Shown here: piece by piece, positions 23,567 to 31,600 of the stretch
Layout: each line of letters opens with the position of its first letter
Numbering within the stretch: the first letter of the stretch is position 1
Assembly (NCBI RefSeq): GCF_001458295.1
Contig: NZ_CYUD01000023.1
Coordinates: forward strand, 1-37,635
Source: Ruegeria denitrificans
Lineage (GTDB): Bacteria > Pseudomonadota > Alphaproteobacteria > Rhodobacterales > Rhodobacteraceae
Length of the DNA stretch: 37,635 bases
Direction: 5' to 3'
The notes under the pieces: model-generated
What the model saw: only the letters and a program-made list of their open reading frames with translations
The model's database searches: none
What the model was told of the DNA's origin: nothing
Made by a program: the position numbers and the translations under genes

Positions 23567-24268
23567 ATGACAAAAACCGAAGATCGTGTTGGCCGCGTCT
23601 ATGACCTTGTGCGCAAGATGGCCGAGAACTTTGAGTTCAAACCAGAATCCCAGATCAACGAAGTTGCGCTGGCGAAAAGCTTTGGCACAAGTCGGACGCC
23701 CGTCCGCGAAGCACTGAACCGTCTGGTGGCCGAAGGGTTTTTGACCTTTCAAGCCCGACGGGGGTTTTTCTGCCGCCCGCTGAGCCCCTCTCAGATTCTG
23801 TCCCTGTACGAAGCCAGAATTGCGGTTGAGACAGAAGCCGTGCGGCTGGCCATTCGTAAATCCTCGGATAGCCAGCTTGAAGCATTGCTTGAGACATTGC
23901 GCAGGGTTCTGACCGAATATGATCAATGCAAAGACCCCGGACGCTTGCTGGAATTGGATGAACAATTCCATGTGGACATTGCCAAAGGGTCCAAAAATCA
24001 GGAACTCGTGCGCATTCTTGAAAACCTCAATGCACGCATCCGGTTCGTCCGTCTCATTGACCTGAAGCATGCCTATCTGAACGGAGGGGCTGATACTGCA
24101 AGCAGCCGGATTCCCAGCCACAGCACGATCATGCAGTATATAGCGAACCGAGAAGAAAGTGCTGCGGTCGACACCATCCGGAAACATATCGAACGTCGAC
24201 GCGAGGAAACTACCGAAGCCGTCGCCAAAGCGTTTGCCGAAATCTATATTGTTGATGACGACGCATAA
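23567..24268 (+). CDS. GntR-family regulator, FCD subfamily
   Basis: This 233-residue protein has a winged helix at about residues 8-72 (LAKSFGTSRTPVREALNRLV) and an all-helical FCD effector domain at about 80-222. Candidate metal or ligand residues in the FCD domain are the Asp/His in LLELDEQFHVDIAKGSKN and the His in IPSHSTIMQYIANRE. The gene is divergent from the TPP-enzyme gene, with a perfect palindromic candidate site between them. Negative control of that enzyme, relieved by an organic acid, is the usual arrangement for this subfamily. Translation starts at ATG after AGGGAA. Confidence 0.9.
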   Translation: MTKTEDRVGRVYDLVRKMAENFEFKPESQINEVALAKSFGTSRTPVREALNRLVAEGFLTFQARRGFFCRPLSPSQILSLYEARIAVETEAVRLAIRKSSDSQLEALLETLRRVLTEYDQCKDPGRLLELDEQFHVDIAKGSKNQELVRILENLNARIRFVRLIDLKHAYLNGGADTASSRIPSHSTIMQYIANREESAAVDTIRKHIERRREETTEAVAKAFAEIYIVDDDA

Positions 24269-24289
24269 AGTGATTGAACGGGGCTAGGA

Positions 24290-25183
24290 CTATTCGCCTG
24301 ATAGACAGGATTCAATGATGTCCTGAACCAAAATCTCAACCGCCCGCCTATGGACCACCGACGGCCGTGTGGCGAGGTAAAAGGTCGAGTTCCAGTTCAG
24401 TTTGTCCGGTGCAAGCTCTCTGAGTCGATCGCGGTGAGCCCAGGTCTCGATAAAGTGAACCGGAAGTGGCCCCAAATAGTGCCCGGTTTCAATCATCATT
24501 GCCATCGCCTCCATATTTGCCACGACAGCTTTTGGATGGACAGTCTGCAGCACCGGCGAAACCAGAATGTTATAGGATCGCTGACAGATTTGGTGTTCCG
24601 AGATTACATCCAGATCAATCTGATCGTCCGGCAAATCAAACAGGGGATGATCCCGCCCGCAATACAGGCGATGCTCTTCTTGGCACAGTTCAGTATAGGT
24701 CAGTTCCGAAACCTGATTGCGGAAGGGGGCGATTGCTACATGCAAGTCCCCAGTAATCAGTTTCTGTGTCAATTCCGTAGGCGATGCGACGACGACCTCA
24801 AGCTGTACTTCATTGGGCCGGTCCAGAAAACGCTTGAGAACCTGCGCCAGATTTAGCTCGGCCAGAGTATTGACCGCATCGACGGTTCCAATCCGCAGGT
24901 CCCCTGTAATGGTCCCGCGCAATTCCAGCAATTCTGCATCGAAATCGCGGGCACTGCGCAGGATGTCCCCGGCTTTGCGATAGGCGATTTCCCCCCGTTC
25001 AGTCAGGCGAAACCCGCCTCGACCGCGTTCGCATATCCGATAGCCAAGCGCCGTTTCCAGATCGCGGATTCGGATGCTGATTGCTGATTGCGTAATGCCC
25101 AACGCATATTGCGCATCCGTAAACCCGCCGCATTCAACAACCGTCACGAAGGTCTCGAGCAGAGTATTTCTGAGCAGTTTCAA
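24290..25183 (-). CDS. LysR-family transcriptional regulator
   Basis: This 297-residue regulator has an N-terminal helix-turn-helix (about 5-62) with FVTVVECGGFTDAQYALG and ITQSAISIRIRDLETALGYR. The effector-binding domain starts near residue 92 with GDLRIGTVDAVNTLAELNL. It ends 21 bases from the convergent gntR gene and is divergent from the TRAP-ureohydrolase operon, which it probably regulates. A parallel exists in Pseudomonas, where LysR-type GbuR and GpuR control ureohydrolases for guanidinobutyrate and guanidinopropionate. Only position supports the parallel here. Confidence 0.9.
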   Translation of the reverse strand: MKLLRNTLLETFVTVVECGGFTDAQYALGITQSAISIRIRDLETALGYRICERGRGGFRLTERGEIAYRKAGDILRSARDFDAELLELRGTITGDLRIGTVDAVNTLAELNLAQVLKRFLDRPNEVQLEVVVASPTELTQKLITGDLHVAIAPFRNQVSELTYTELCQEEHRLYCGRDHPLFDLPDDQIDLDVISEHQICQRSYNILVSPVLQTVHPKAVVANMEAMAMMIETGHYLGPLPVHFIETWAHRDRLRELAPDKLNWNSTFYLATRPSVVHRRAVEILVQDIIESCLSGE

Positions 25184-25229
25184 TGCCGAATTACCTTTCG
25201 GGAGTTGTCGCGCAAATTTACATTAAAAC

Positions 25230-25241
25230 TTCTCATGTGAA
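25230..25241. promoter_or_regulatory. Near-palindrome, possible LysR contact site
   Basis: TTCTCATGTGAA is symmetric except for one base pair and lies 92 bases before the dctP start. It sits in the 149-base gap between the divergent LysR gene and the TRAP operon. Its size and place fit a LysR recognition element, but such short symmetric sites are common by chance. Confidence 0.25.
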
Positions 25242-25332
25242 CATAAACAAGATGATATTTTTTTGCGTATTTTTCTATGCTGTCCTGATCCCTGAAGACC
25301 AAACCCAATAAGGCAACAGGGAAGAAGCCAAC

Positions 25333-26349
25333 ATGACCTTAACCTCTCGTCCCCTCAAGATAACTGCCGCAGCTGCATTGCTGGGCCTGACCCCTCTCGC
25401 GGCTTTGGCCGAAGACTGGAAGTTCGCAATCGAAGAGATTCCCGGCTCGATCATGGATGCCTACGCGCAGGAGTTCAAATCCCGCATCGAAGCCGCGACC
25501 GATGGCGAAGTAACTGTGACCGTCTATCCGATGGGTACACTGGGCACGCCCACCGAAACGGTTGAACAGGCCGCTGACGGCGTTATCCAGTTCACCAATG
25601 TGTCGATTGGCAATCTGGGCACCGTGGTGCCTGAAAGCCAGGTTTTCTTGCTGCCGTACCTTCTGCCCTCTGATCCGGCGGCGATCTCAAACATCCTGAG
25701 CGGCTCGGAGACCATCTATGGCCCGCTGAACGATGATTTCCGCCAGCGTGGTCTGGAAGTCATGACTATGTATTCCGAAGGGCCGCAGGTCTGGACCACC
25801 AACCGCGAAATCCGGACACCAGAAGATTTCGACAACTTCAAGATGCGGGTGATGGTGTCGCCGATATTGCTCGAGACCTACAAGAATATGGGCGCCAGCC
25901 CGACCCCGCTGCCATTCGGCGAAGTGTTCGGCGCGCTGCAACTGGGTGCAGTTGACGGTCAGGTCAACCCGATCCCGACCATCGAAGAAATGAAGTTCTA
26001 CGAAGTCACCAGCCACCTGATCTGGGCTGGCGAGCAAGAGCTTGTCACCACCGTCGTGGCCGGTTCGGACTGGTTCGAGACCCTCAGCCCCGACCGTCAA
26101 CAGTTGGTGCGTGACACCATGGCCGACATGACCGGGTTCATTGATGGCGTCGTCACCGATTTCAACCAGCAGCGTCTGGACATCATCAAAGAAGCCAAGC
26201 CTGACATCGGCCTGGTCGTTCTGACTGAAGTAGAGCGTGATGCCTTCCGCGCCCGCAGCACGGACACCTCTTCCGCCTATGTCGATACGGTCGGCGACCG
26301 TGGTCAGGAATTGCTGAACGCGTTGCAGGCGGAACTGTCGGGCAACTGA
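25333..26349 (+). CDS. dctP: TRAP solute-binding protein (DctP type)
   Basis: This 338-residue protein has a Sec signal peptide: basic start, hydrophobic core around ITAAAALLGLTPLA, and cleavage after LAALA. That is unlike the Tat-exported receptor at 3.0 kb. The mature domain has DctP landmarks: MGTLGTPTETVEQAADGVI, then DNFKMRVMVSPILLETYK and LPFGEVFGALQLGAVDGQ. The arginine in KMRVM is the expected carboxylate-binding residue, so the ligand probably carries a carboxyl group. The start is supported by CAGGGAAGAAG. It heads the operon dctP-dctQ-dctM-ureohydrolase. A stable stem-loop separates it from dctQ and probably lets the receptor be made in excess over the membrane subunits. Confidence 0.93.
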   Translation: MTLTSRPLKITAAAALLGLTPLAALAEDWKFAIEEIPGSIMDAYAQEFKSRIEAATDGEVTVTVYPMGTLGTPTETVEQAADGVIQFTNVSIGNLGTVVPESQVFLLPYLLPSDPAAISNILSGSETIYGPLNDDFRQRGLEVMTMYSEGPQVWTTNREIRTPEDFDNFKMRVMVSPILLETYKNMGASPTPLPFGEVFGALQLGAVDGQVNPIPTIEEMKFYEVTSHLIWAGEQELVTTVVAGSDWFETLSPDRQQLVRDTMADMTGFIDGVVTDFNQQRLDIIKEAKPDIGLVVLTEVERDAFRARSTDTSSAYVDTVGDRGQELLNALQAELSGN

Positions 26350-26372
26350 TCCCTCCCGCCCACTCAAAACTA

Positions 26373-26395
26373 CCTCACGCGCCTTGCGCGTGAGG
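26373..26395 (+). promoter_or_regulatory. Stable intercistronic stem-loop between dctP and dctQ
   Basis: CCTCACGCGC (26373-26382) and GCGCGTGAGG (26386-26395) form a perfect 10-bp stem with a 3-base CTT loop. GCTTTC follows. It lies 24 bases after the dctP stop. Such structures in binding-protein operons act as partial terminators or as 3' stabilisers that raise receptor output. Which of the two applies cannot be told from the sequence. Confidence 0.7.
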
Positions 26396-26415
26396 GCTTT
26401 CAAAGGGAGGAAATC

Positions 26416-27021
26416 ATGCAAAGCAATACTGTCGCTCCCTTCGGCTTGTTGGGAAAGATCGACGCCGTCATCGGGCGGATCGAAATCTGGATCTTGGGCT
26501 GGGGGATCACTCTGATGGCCGTGAACACGATTGCCAACGTCTTTGGCCGGTATGTGTTCAACCAGTCCATCTATTTCTCGGAAGAGCTGAACGAATTCCT
26601 GATCGTGATCGTCACCTTCATGGGGCTGGGCTATGCCACCCGAAAGGGCATTCATATCCGTATGTCGGCCATCTATGACGCGCTGCCTATCAAACTACGC
26701 AAAGGCCTGATGGTCGTGATCGCCACCACCACAGCCGTCGTGATGGCCGTGCTCGCCTGGTACGCGTTTGAATATGTGCAGAAAGTCGCCTCGCGCGGGC
26801 GGATCACCCCGGCGCTGCAGCTACCGCTTTACCTGACCTATGTCTGGGTGGTGATCGGGTTGACACTGGCCTCGTTCCAATACCTTCTGACTGCAATCCG
26901 GAATCTGAACTTCGCAGACGAGGATGTCTATGTCTCGTACCTCGAAATTGACAGCTATGAAGATCCGGAAACAGCGTCAGCCATCAAGAAATTCCAGGAT
27001 ACTGCGGAGGCAGACAAATGA
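26416..27021 (+). CDS. dctQ: TRAP transporter small permease (DctQ type)
   Basis: This 201-residue protein has four hydrophobic segments (about 22-42, 52-70, 98-118, 138-160). It carries the DctQ core NVFGRYVFNQSIYFSEELNE and YATRKGIHIRMSAIYDAL. The C-terminal cytoplasmic tail of about 35 residues is acidic. The ATG follows AAAGGGAGGAA. Its stop overlaps the dctM start by four bases (ATGA), indicating coupled translation. Its job is to pair with the large permease and the receptor in the inner membrane. Confidence 0.92.
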   Translation: MQSNTVAPFGLLGKIDAVIGRIEIWILGWGITLMAVNTIANVFGRYVFNQSIYFSEELNEFLIVIVTFMGLGYATRKGIHIRMSAIYDALPIKLRKGLMVVIATTTAVVMAVLAWYAFEYVQKVASRGRITPALQLPLYLTYVWVVIGLTLASFQYLLTAIRNLNFADEDVYVSYLEIDSYEDPETASAIKKFQDTAEADK

Positions 27022-28298
27022 CCGAGTTGATGCTGGCTGTAATGATCGTTCTGCTTTTGGCAGGCTTTCCAATGAAAATGCCGTTGATTTCAGCGGCGGT
27101 GCTGGGGTTCCTCGTCTATTTCCCCGAGATGAACATGCAGATCCTGATCCAGCAGATGATCGGGGGTGTGAAACCGGCCGCGCTGATCGCGGTGCCGATG
27201 TTCATTCTGGCTGCTGACATCATCACGCGGGGCCATTCCGCCAACCGGCTGATCGACCTTGTGATGAGCTTTATGGGCCATATCAAAGGCGGTCTGGCCA
27301 TTTCCGTCACTTCGGCCTGCGCCCTGTTCGGCGCAGTATGCGGATCAACACAGGCGACAGTGGTGGCCATTGGTGGTGCGATGCGGCCGCGGATGTTGAA
27401 ATCGGGTTATAGCGACAGCTTTTCGATCGGGTTGATCGTAAACGCCGCTGATCTGGCCTATCTGATCCCGCCATCCATCGGCATGATCATCTATGGCGTG
27501 GTCTCGGGGACGTCAATTTCTCAGCTTTTCATCGCGGGCATCTTGCCCGGGTTGCTGATTGTGGTGTTATTCTCGGCTTATTGCATGGTGTACGCTTACC
27601 GACACGATATCCCTGTGCTGCCTCGCGAGGGGTGGGGACAGCGCCTGATCGCGCTGCGCAAGGCCCTATGGCCGATGGGATTTCCGGCGATTATCGTCGG
27701 GGGTATCTATGGCGGCGTGTTCTCACCCACCGAAGCGGCGGCGATCTGCGTGCTTTATGCCGTCATTCTTGAGGTGGTGATATTCCGCTCGATCAAGATG
27801 GGTGATTTGTTTGACATAGCACTGTCCACCGGGGCTATCACCTCGGTCGTGTTCATCCTGATTGCCGCCGGTGCCGCCTTTAGCTGGACGCTGAGCTTTG
27901 CGCAGGTACCACAGACCATAATCGCAGCTCTGGGACTGGAACAGGCCAGCCCGCTTATGGTGCTGCTGGCGATCAACGTGGCGTTTTTTCTCGGCTGCAT
28001 GTTCGTCGACTCGATCGTGGTGATCCTGATCTTGGTTCCCATTTTCACGCCGATGATCAAGGCCAGCGGGTTGGATCCGGTTCTGGTCGGTGTCCTGATC
28101 ACCCTGCAAGTCGCCATCGGTGCCGCCACGCCACCCTTTGGCTGCAACCTGTTCACCGCCATCGCCGTATTCCGTCGCCCCTTTGTCGAGGTGGTTCGCG
28201 GTGTGCCGCCCTTTTTGATCATCCTCTTGGTTGTGACCGGGCTGCTGATGGCTTTCCCTCAAATCGCGCTGTTCCTGCCGGAACTGGCGTACCGATAA
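27018..28298 (+). CDS. dctM: TRAP transporter large permease (DctM type)
   Basis: This 426-residue integral membrane protein is of standard DctM length. Landmarks include LIAVPMFILAADIITRGHS, then CGSTQATVVAIGGAMRPRM, YLIPPSIGMIIYGVVSGTS, GVFSPTEAAAICVLYAVILE and VAIGAATPPFGCNLFTAIAV. About 12 membrane segments are predicted. It starts inside the dctQ stop and is followed after 21 bases by the ureohydrolase gene, which makes an import-then-hydrolyse operon likely. The transported ion is probably Na+, as for characterised marine TRAP systems; this is family knowledge. Confidence 0.94.
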   Translation: MTELMLAVMIVLLLAGFPMKMPLISAAVLGFLVYFPEMNMQILIQQMIGGVKPAALIAVPMFILAADIITRGHSANRLIDLVMSFMGHIKGGLAISVTSACALFGAVCGSTQATVVAIGGAMRPRMLKSGYSDSFSIGLIVNAADLAYLIPPSIGMIIYGVVSGTSISQLFIAGILPGLLIVVLFSAYCMVYAYRHDIPVLPREGWGQRLIALRKALWPMGFPAIIVGGIYGGVFSPTEAAAICVLYAVILEVVIFRSIKMGDLFDIALSTGAITSVVFILIAAGAAFSWTLSFAQVPQTIIAALGLEQASPLMVLLAINVAFFLGCMFVDSIVVILILVPIFTPMIKASGLDPVLVGVLITLQVAIGAATPPFGCNLFTAIAVFRRPFVEVVRGVPPFLIILLVVTGLLMAFPQIALFLPELAYR

Positions 28299-28319
28299 AC
28301 CATAAGAAACGGAGAACTC

Positions 28320-29285
28320 ATGTCGGGTCATGGATATGAAGATGGTCGTCTGAACCTGCCATTTGTTGGCATCGCGACCTTTGGCAAAAAGCCTTATGTC
28401 GAGAATTGGGATAAAATTGACGCCGATGTCGCCGTCCTTGGCGCGCCATATGATTTTGGGTGCCAGTATCGATCCGGCGCCCGTTTTGGGCCGCGCGCCG
28501 TGCGCGAGGCGTCCACCCTGTTCAGCTTTGGTCACGCCGGAGCCTATGATCACGAGGATGATGCGACCTATTTGGCCAGCGATGTGCGTATCGTCGATCT
28601 GGGCGACGCCGACATCATCCACACCAAGACCGAGGAAAGCCATGCCAACATCGAATATGGCGTGAAGAAAATCCTCGATGCGGGTGCTCTGCCGGTGACC
28701 ATCGGTGGCGATCACTCAATCAACATTCCCTGTATCCGTGCCTTTGCAGAGGATTGCGCAAAGAACGGACCCATCCACGTGGTCCAGATTGACGCGCACC
28801 TGGATTTCGTGGATGAACGCAAAGGCATCACCGAAGGTCACGGCAACCCGATGCGCCGAGCAATCGAAAAGGATTACGTTTCGGGCATGACCCAGTTGGG
28901 CATCCGCAATGTGTCCTCGACCGCGAAAGAAGGTTATGAGGATGCGCGGGCGCGGGGCTCTGATATCCTGTCGGTCCGTCAGGTCCGCAAACTGGGAACC
29001 GAGGGCGTTCTGGATCGTATCCCCGAAGGTGCACGCTATTATGTCACCATAGATATCGACGCGTTCTGCCCGTCGATTGCACCCGGAACAGGTACCCCCA
29101 GCCATGGCGGATTTCAGTACTACGATGTTCTCGAAATTGTTCAGGGGCTCAGCAAACGTGGCAATGTAGTTGGTATTGATCTGGTCGAGGTCGCCCCCGC
29201 CTATGACCAGACCGAAAGCACGCAGATTCTTGCGGCGCAACTGCTGCTGAACTTCCTCGGGTTCATTTTCCACAACCGGAAATAA
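28320..29285 (+). CDS. Ureohydrolase (agmatinase / guanidino-acid hydrolase family)
   Basis: This 321-residue enzyme of the arginase/agmatinase superfamily should release urea from a guanidino compound using two Mn ions. Metal-site motifs are complete: His in TIGGDHSINIP, the DAHLD block in VVQIDAHLDF, and DID in YVTIDIDAFCPSIAPGTGTP. The usual DP after that last motif is CP here; that residue is not a metal ligand. GHGNPMRRAIE and the glutamate in GIDLVEVAPAYD complete the site. Agmatinase, guanidinobutyrase, guanidinopropionase and other guanidinases cannot be separated by eye. Genetic context favours an imported carboxylated guanidine over agmatine: a TRAP transporter with a carboxylate-binding receptor and a divergent LysR gene. 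GGAG sits six bases before the ATG. Confidence 0.9.
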   Translation: MSGHGYEDGRLNLPFVGIATFGKKPYVENWDKIDADVAVLGAPYDFGCQYRSGARFGPRAVREASTLFSFGHAGAYDHEDDATYLASDVRIVDLGDADIIHTKTEESHANIEYGVKKILDAGALPVTIGGDHSINIPCIRAFAEDCAKNGPIHVVQIDAHLDFVDERKGITEGHGNPMRRAIEKDYVSGMTQLGIRNVSSTAKEGYEDARARGSDILSVRQVRKLGTEGVLDRIPEGARYYVTIDIDAFCPSIAPGTGTPSHGGFQYYDVLEIVQGLSKRGNVVGIDLVEVAPAYDQTESTQILAAQLLLNFLGFIFHNRK

Positions 29286-29302
29286 GGTCCCTCCCCGTCA
29301 GT

Positions 29303-29335
29303 CCGGCGCGCAGAAACTCTTCAAATTGGCGCCGG
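29303..29335. terminator. Hairpin between convergent ureohydrolase and thiQ ends
   Basis: CCGGCGC (29303-29309) pairs with GCGCCGG (29329-29335) over a 19-base loop. It lies 18 bases after the ureohydrolase stop and 38 bases from the thiQ stop on the other strand. No T-run is present, so it is a candidate two-way terminator only. Confidence 0.4.
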
Positions 29336-29373
29336 GCTGCGACCTTCCATTCGCAGATTTTCATCCAATGCCC

Positions 29374-30066
29374 CTACCCCAGGTAGTCTCGCAGACTGGG
29401 CGGAGGATTGTCGAATAGATACCGGGTGGGCGCTGGGGGATGTGCTTTTTCATCAGCAACAAGAATAGTCTGACAGGCAATACGGCGCGCGTCCTGCGGG
29501 TCATGGCTGACCATAAGCAGGGTTGTTCCTGTCTCGGTCAGCAACCCGGCCACAAGATCAAGCATTTCGGCCTTCAGCGCAGGCCCTAGCGCAGCAAACG
29601 GTTCGTCCAACAACAACATCTGACGGCGCTGTACAAGAACCCGGGCCAGAGCGACCCGGCTTTGCTGCCCCCCAGAAAGCTCGGCTGGCTTACGATCACC
29701 CAGACCCGACAAGGCAACCCGATCCAGTGCGAACTGGACCTCTGAGCGTTCGTCAATGGATAGGCGTCCGTTCGAGCGTAGGCCCAAAGAGATATTCTGT
29801 TCGACCGTCAGGTGCGGAAATAGATTGCCATCCTGAAACAGCATGGCCAATGGGCGCTTGCCCGGGGCGAGTTTGGATATGAGATATCCGTCCCAGAAGA
29901 TTTTTCCCTGTTTGAGGTCACGAAACCCGGCAATCGCCTCAAGCAGCGTCGACTTACCTGCGCCGGACGGCCCAATAATGGCTATACTAGCACCGGCCTC
30001 GACGGCAAAATCAGCCCGCAACGAAAATTTTCCGTTCTCGATTACGCAGCCATCAAGTTTCAGCAT
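29374..30066 (-). CDS. thiQ: Thiamine ABC transporter ATP-binding protein
   Basis: The ATG at 30066 gives 230 residues, the normal ThiQ size. An upstream start would add a run of cysteines with no family support. Walker A is IIGPSGAGKSTLLEAIAGF, the Q-loop lies in LAMLFQDGNLFPHLTVEQN, the ABC signature is LSGGQQSRVALARVL, Walker B is MLLLDEPFAALGP, and the switch His is in LMVSHDPQDARRIA. It powers uptake of thiamine or its phosphates through ThiP. It overlaps thiP by 14 bases and is the last gene of the riboswitch-controlled thiB-thiP-thiQ operon. Confidence 0.93.
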   Translation of the reverse strand: MLKLDGCVIENGKFSLRADFAVEAGASIAIIGPSGAGKSTLLEAIAGFRDLKQGKIFWDGYLISKLAPGKRPLAMLFQDGNLFPHLTVEQNISLGLRSNGRLSIDERSEVQFALDRVALSGLGDRKPAELSGGQQSRVALARVLVQRRQMLLLDEPFAALGPALKAEMLDLVAGLLTETGTTLLMVSHDPQDARRIACQTILVADEKAHPPAPTRYLFDNPPPSLRDYLG

Positions 30067-31600
30067 GCAACCGCCCTCCGCGATCCAATAGCCAGAAGGC
30101 CCCCATTGAAAGCAACAACAGCAACAGCGCCGCACCGGCCGCCGCTTGCATCTGATACGCGCCCATCAATCGGTAGATCTGCAAGGGCAAGGTCGCGATC
30201 TGTGGATCGGCGAACAGGGCAATAACTCCCAGATCTCCCATCGACAACGCGGCTGACAAACCAGCGGCAAAGCGGATCTGTGGGTGCATCCGGGGCAGCA
30301 AAACACGCGTAAAAAACGTTCTCTTGTCCATATCCAGCGACAGGGCAAGCCGCCCGTGCCGCACCACCACATCATGCGCCGCTGGTACTAGAATGCGCAG
30401 AGCGAAAGGCAAGGCCATGACAGCATTCACCAGCGCGGTTACCGGCAAGGCCAGTGTAACCGGGTTGGCCACAGGACGGATTAGGATGAACAGTCCCGTG
30501 CCAATTACCAAAGGCGATGCCGCCAGCCCCAGTATACCGCTAAGCTCGACAATCCCGTGACGACCGGTTGCCACCGCCATGGCCATGGGTAGAGCGAGTA
30601 TCAACAAAACAATGGTACTCGTGGCTGCGACCAAGACCGAGATCACCGCCGAACGGAATACCAAGGCAGGCATCTCGAACAGCCCGGTAAGCCCGGATAT
30701 CACCACTGCAGCCAAAGGAAGAAGTAGAAACGCCGCCGCGACTCCGATCCAGCACGCATCGACCGCGGGCGCGCCACCGTCCCATCGCCGTATGGTTCGA
30801 TCCAACCCTGCTCCGAACCCATCACCGCGCGAGAACTTCAAAGCGGCCAACGCGGCAACAGCGGTCAGGGCCAGCTGCAACCCGGATAGCAGCGCTGCGC
30901 GGCCAAGATCGAAATCATAGGTGAAAGATTGATAGATCGCGAGTTCAAGTGTCGTTGCGCGGGGGCCCCCGCCAAGGGTCAGCGCGACAGCAAAGCTTGT
31001 CAGGCAAATCGCGAATATAACGGCAAGAACGCCCGGCAGGATACGCCGCAGCATGGGCAGTTCGATCAAGCGGAACATCGTAAAGCCGTCGCACCCCAAT
31101 TGCGCGGCCAGACGAAACCGTTCTGCTGGGATTTCCTGCCACGCCTGCAGGATCAGGCGCGTGGCCAGAGGCAAGTTAAAGAATACATGGGCAAGAACTA
31201 CCCCGTGCAAGCCGTAGATGCGCAATGGCGGCAGACCAAACAGCCCTAAGATGTCAGAAATCCACCCAGCACGACCAAAAACCTGCAACAGCCCAAGGAT
31301 CGCTACAATGACCGGTAGGATAAAGGGGGCACCCAACAAAGCGATCAAGGCCGACCGCCCACGAAACCGACGCCGGGCAAGCGCTCGCGCGACAGGAATA
31401 GCCAGCCCTGCGCTGAACAGGGCAGACAACACCGCCTGAACCAGCGTAAAGCGCAACGCCGCCCAATCGGCCGGGCCGAACCCGCCCGCTGTATCAGCGC
31501 GCAGGGCCACCGCGGCCAAAGTGCCCAATATCAGCGCAGCAACCAGTGCCGCTGCGCCAACACCCGGCCAGGGGCTTACTGGCTGAGCGCGCCCAGCCAT
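30053..31600 (-). CDS. thiP: Thiamine ABC transporter permease
   Basis: This 515-residue permease has about 12 membrane segments and two homologous halves, as in ThiP of enteric bacteria. Two EAA-type cytoplasmic loops that contact the ATPase can be seen: QLGCDGFTMFRLIELPMLRR in the first half and LDMDKRTFFTRVLLPRMHPQ in the second. It starts 25 bases inside the thiB coding end and overlaps thiQ by 14 bases, so the three genes are tightly coupled. The nearby TPP riboswitch supports thiamine rather than iron or another cargo. This matters because permeases of the Fe(III) type look similar. Confidence 0.92.
   Translation of the reverse strand: MAGRAQPVSPWPGVGAAALVAALILGTLAAVALRADTAGGFGPADWAALRFTLVQAVLSALFSAGLAIPVARALARRRFRGRSALIALLGAPFILPVIVAILGLLQVFGRAGWISDILGLFGLPPLRIYGLHGVVLAHVFFNLPLATRLILQAWQEIPAERFRLAAQLGCDGFTMFRLIELPMLRRILPGVLAVIFAICLTSFAVALTLGGGPRATTLELAIYQSFTYDFDLGRAALLSGLQLALTAVAALAALKFSRGDGFGAGLDRTIRRWDGGAPAVDACWIGVAAAFLLLPLAAVVISGLTGLFEMPALVFRSAVISVLVAATSTIVLLILALPMAMAVATGRHGIVELSGILGLAASPLVIGTGLFILIRPVANPVTLALPVTALVNAVMALPFALRILVPAAHDVVVRHGRLALSLDMDKRTFFTRVLLPRMHPQIRFAAGLSAALSMGDLGVIALFADPQIATLPLQIYRLMGAYQMQAAAGAALLLLLLSMGAFWLLDRGGRLHAET

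Noticed and set aside
25687..26655. Minus-strand open frame of 322 codons opposite dctP
   Set aside because: It is rich in His, Asp and Gln as expected for the antisense of a GC-rich gene, and the plus-strand dctP is unambiguous.
27723..28715. Minus-strand open frame of 330 codons opposite dctM and the ureohydrolase gene
   Set aside because: It crosses two well-supported genes and shows only antisense-like composition.
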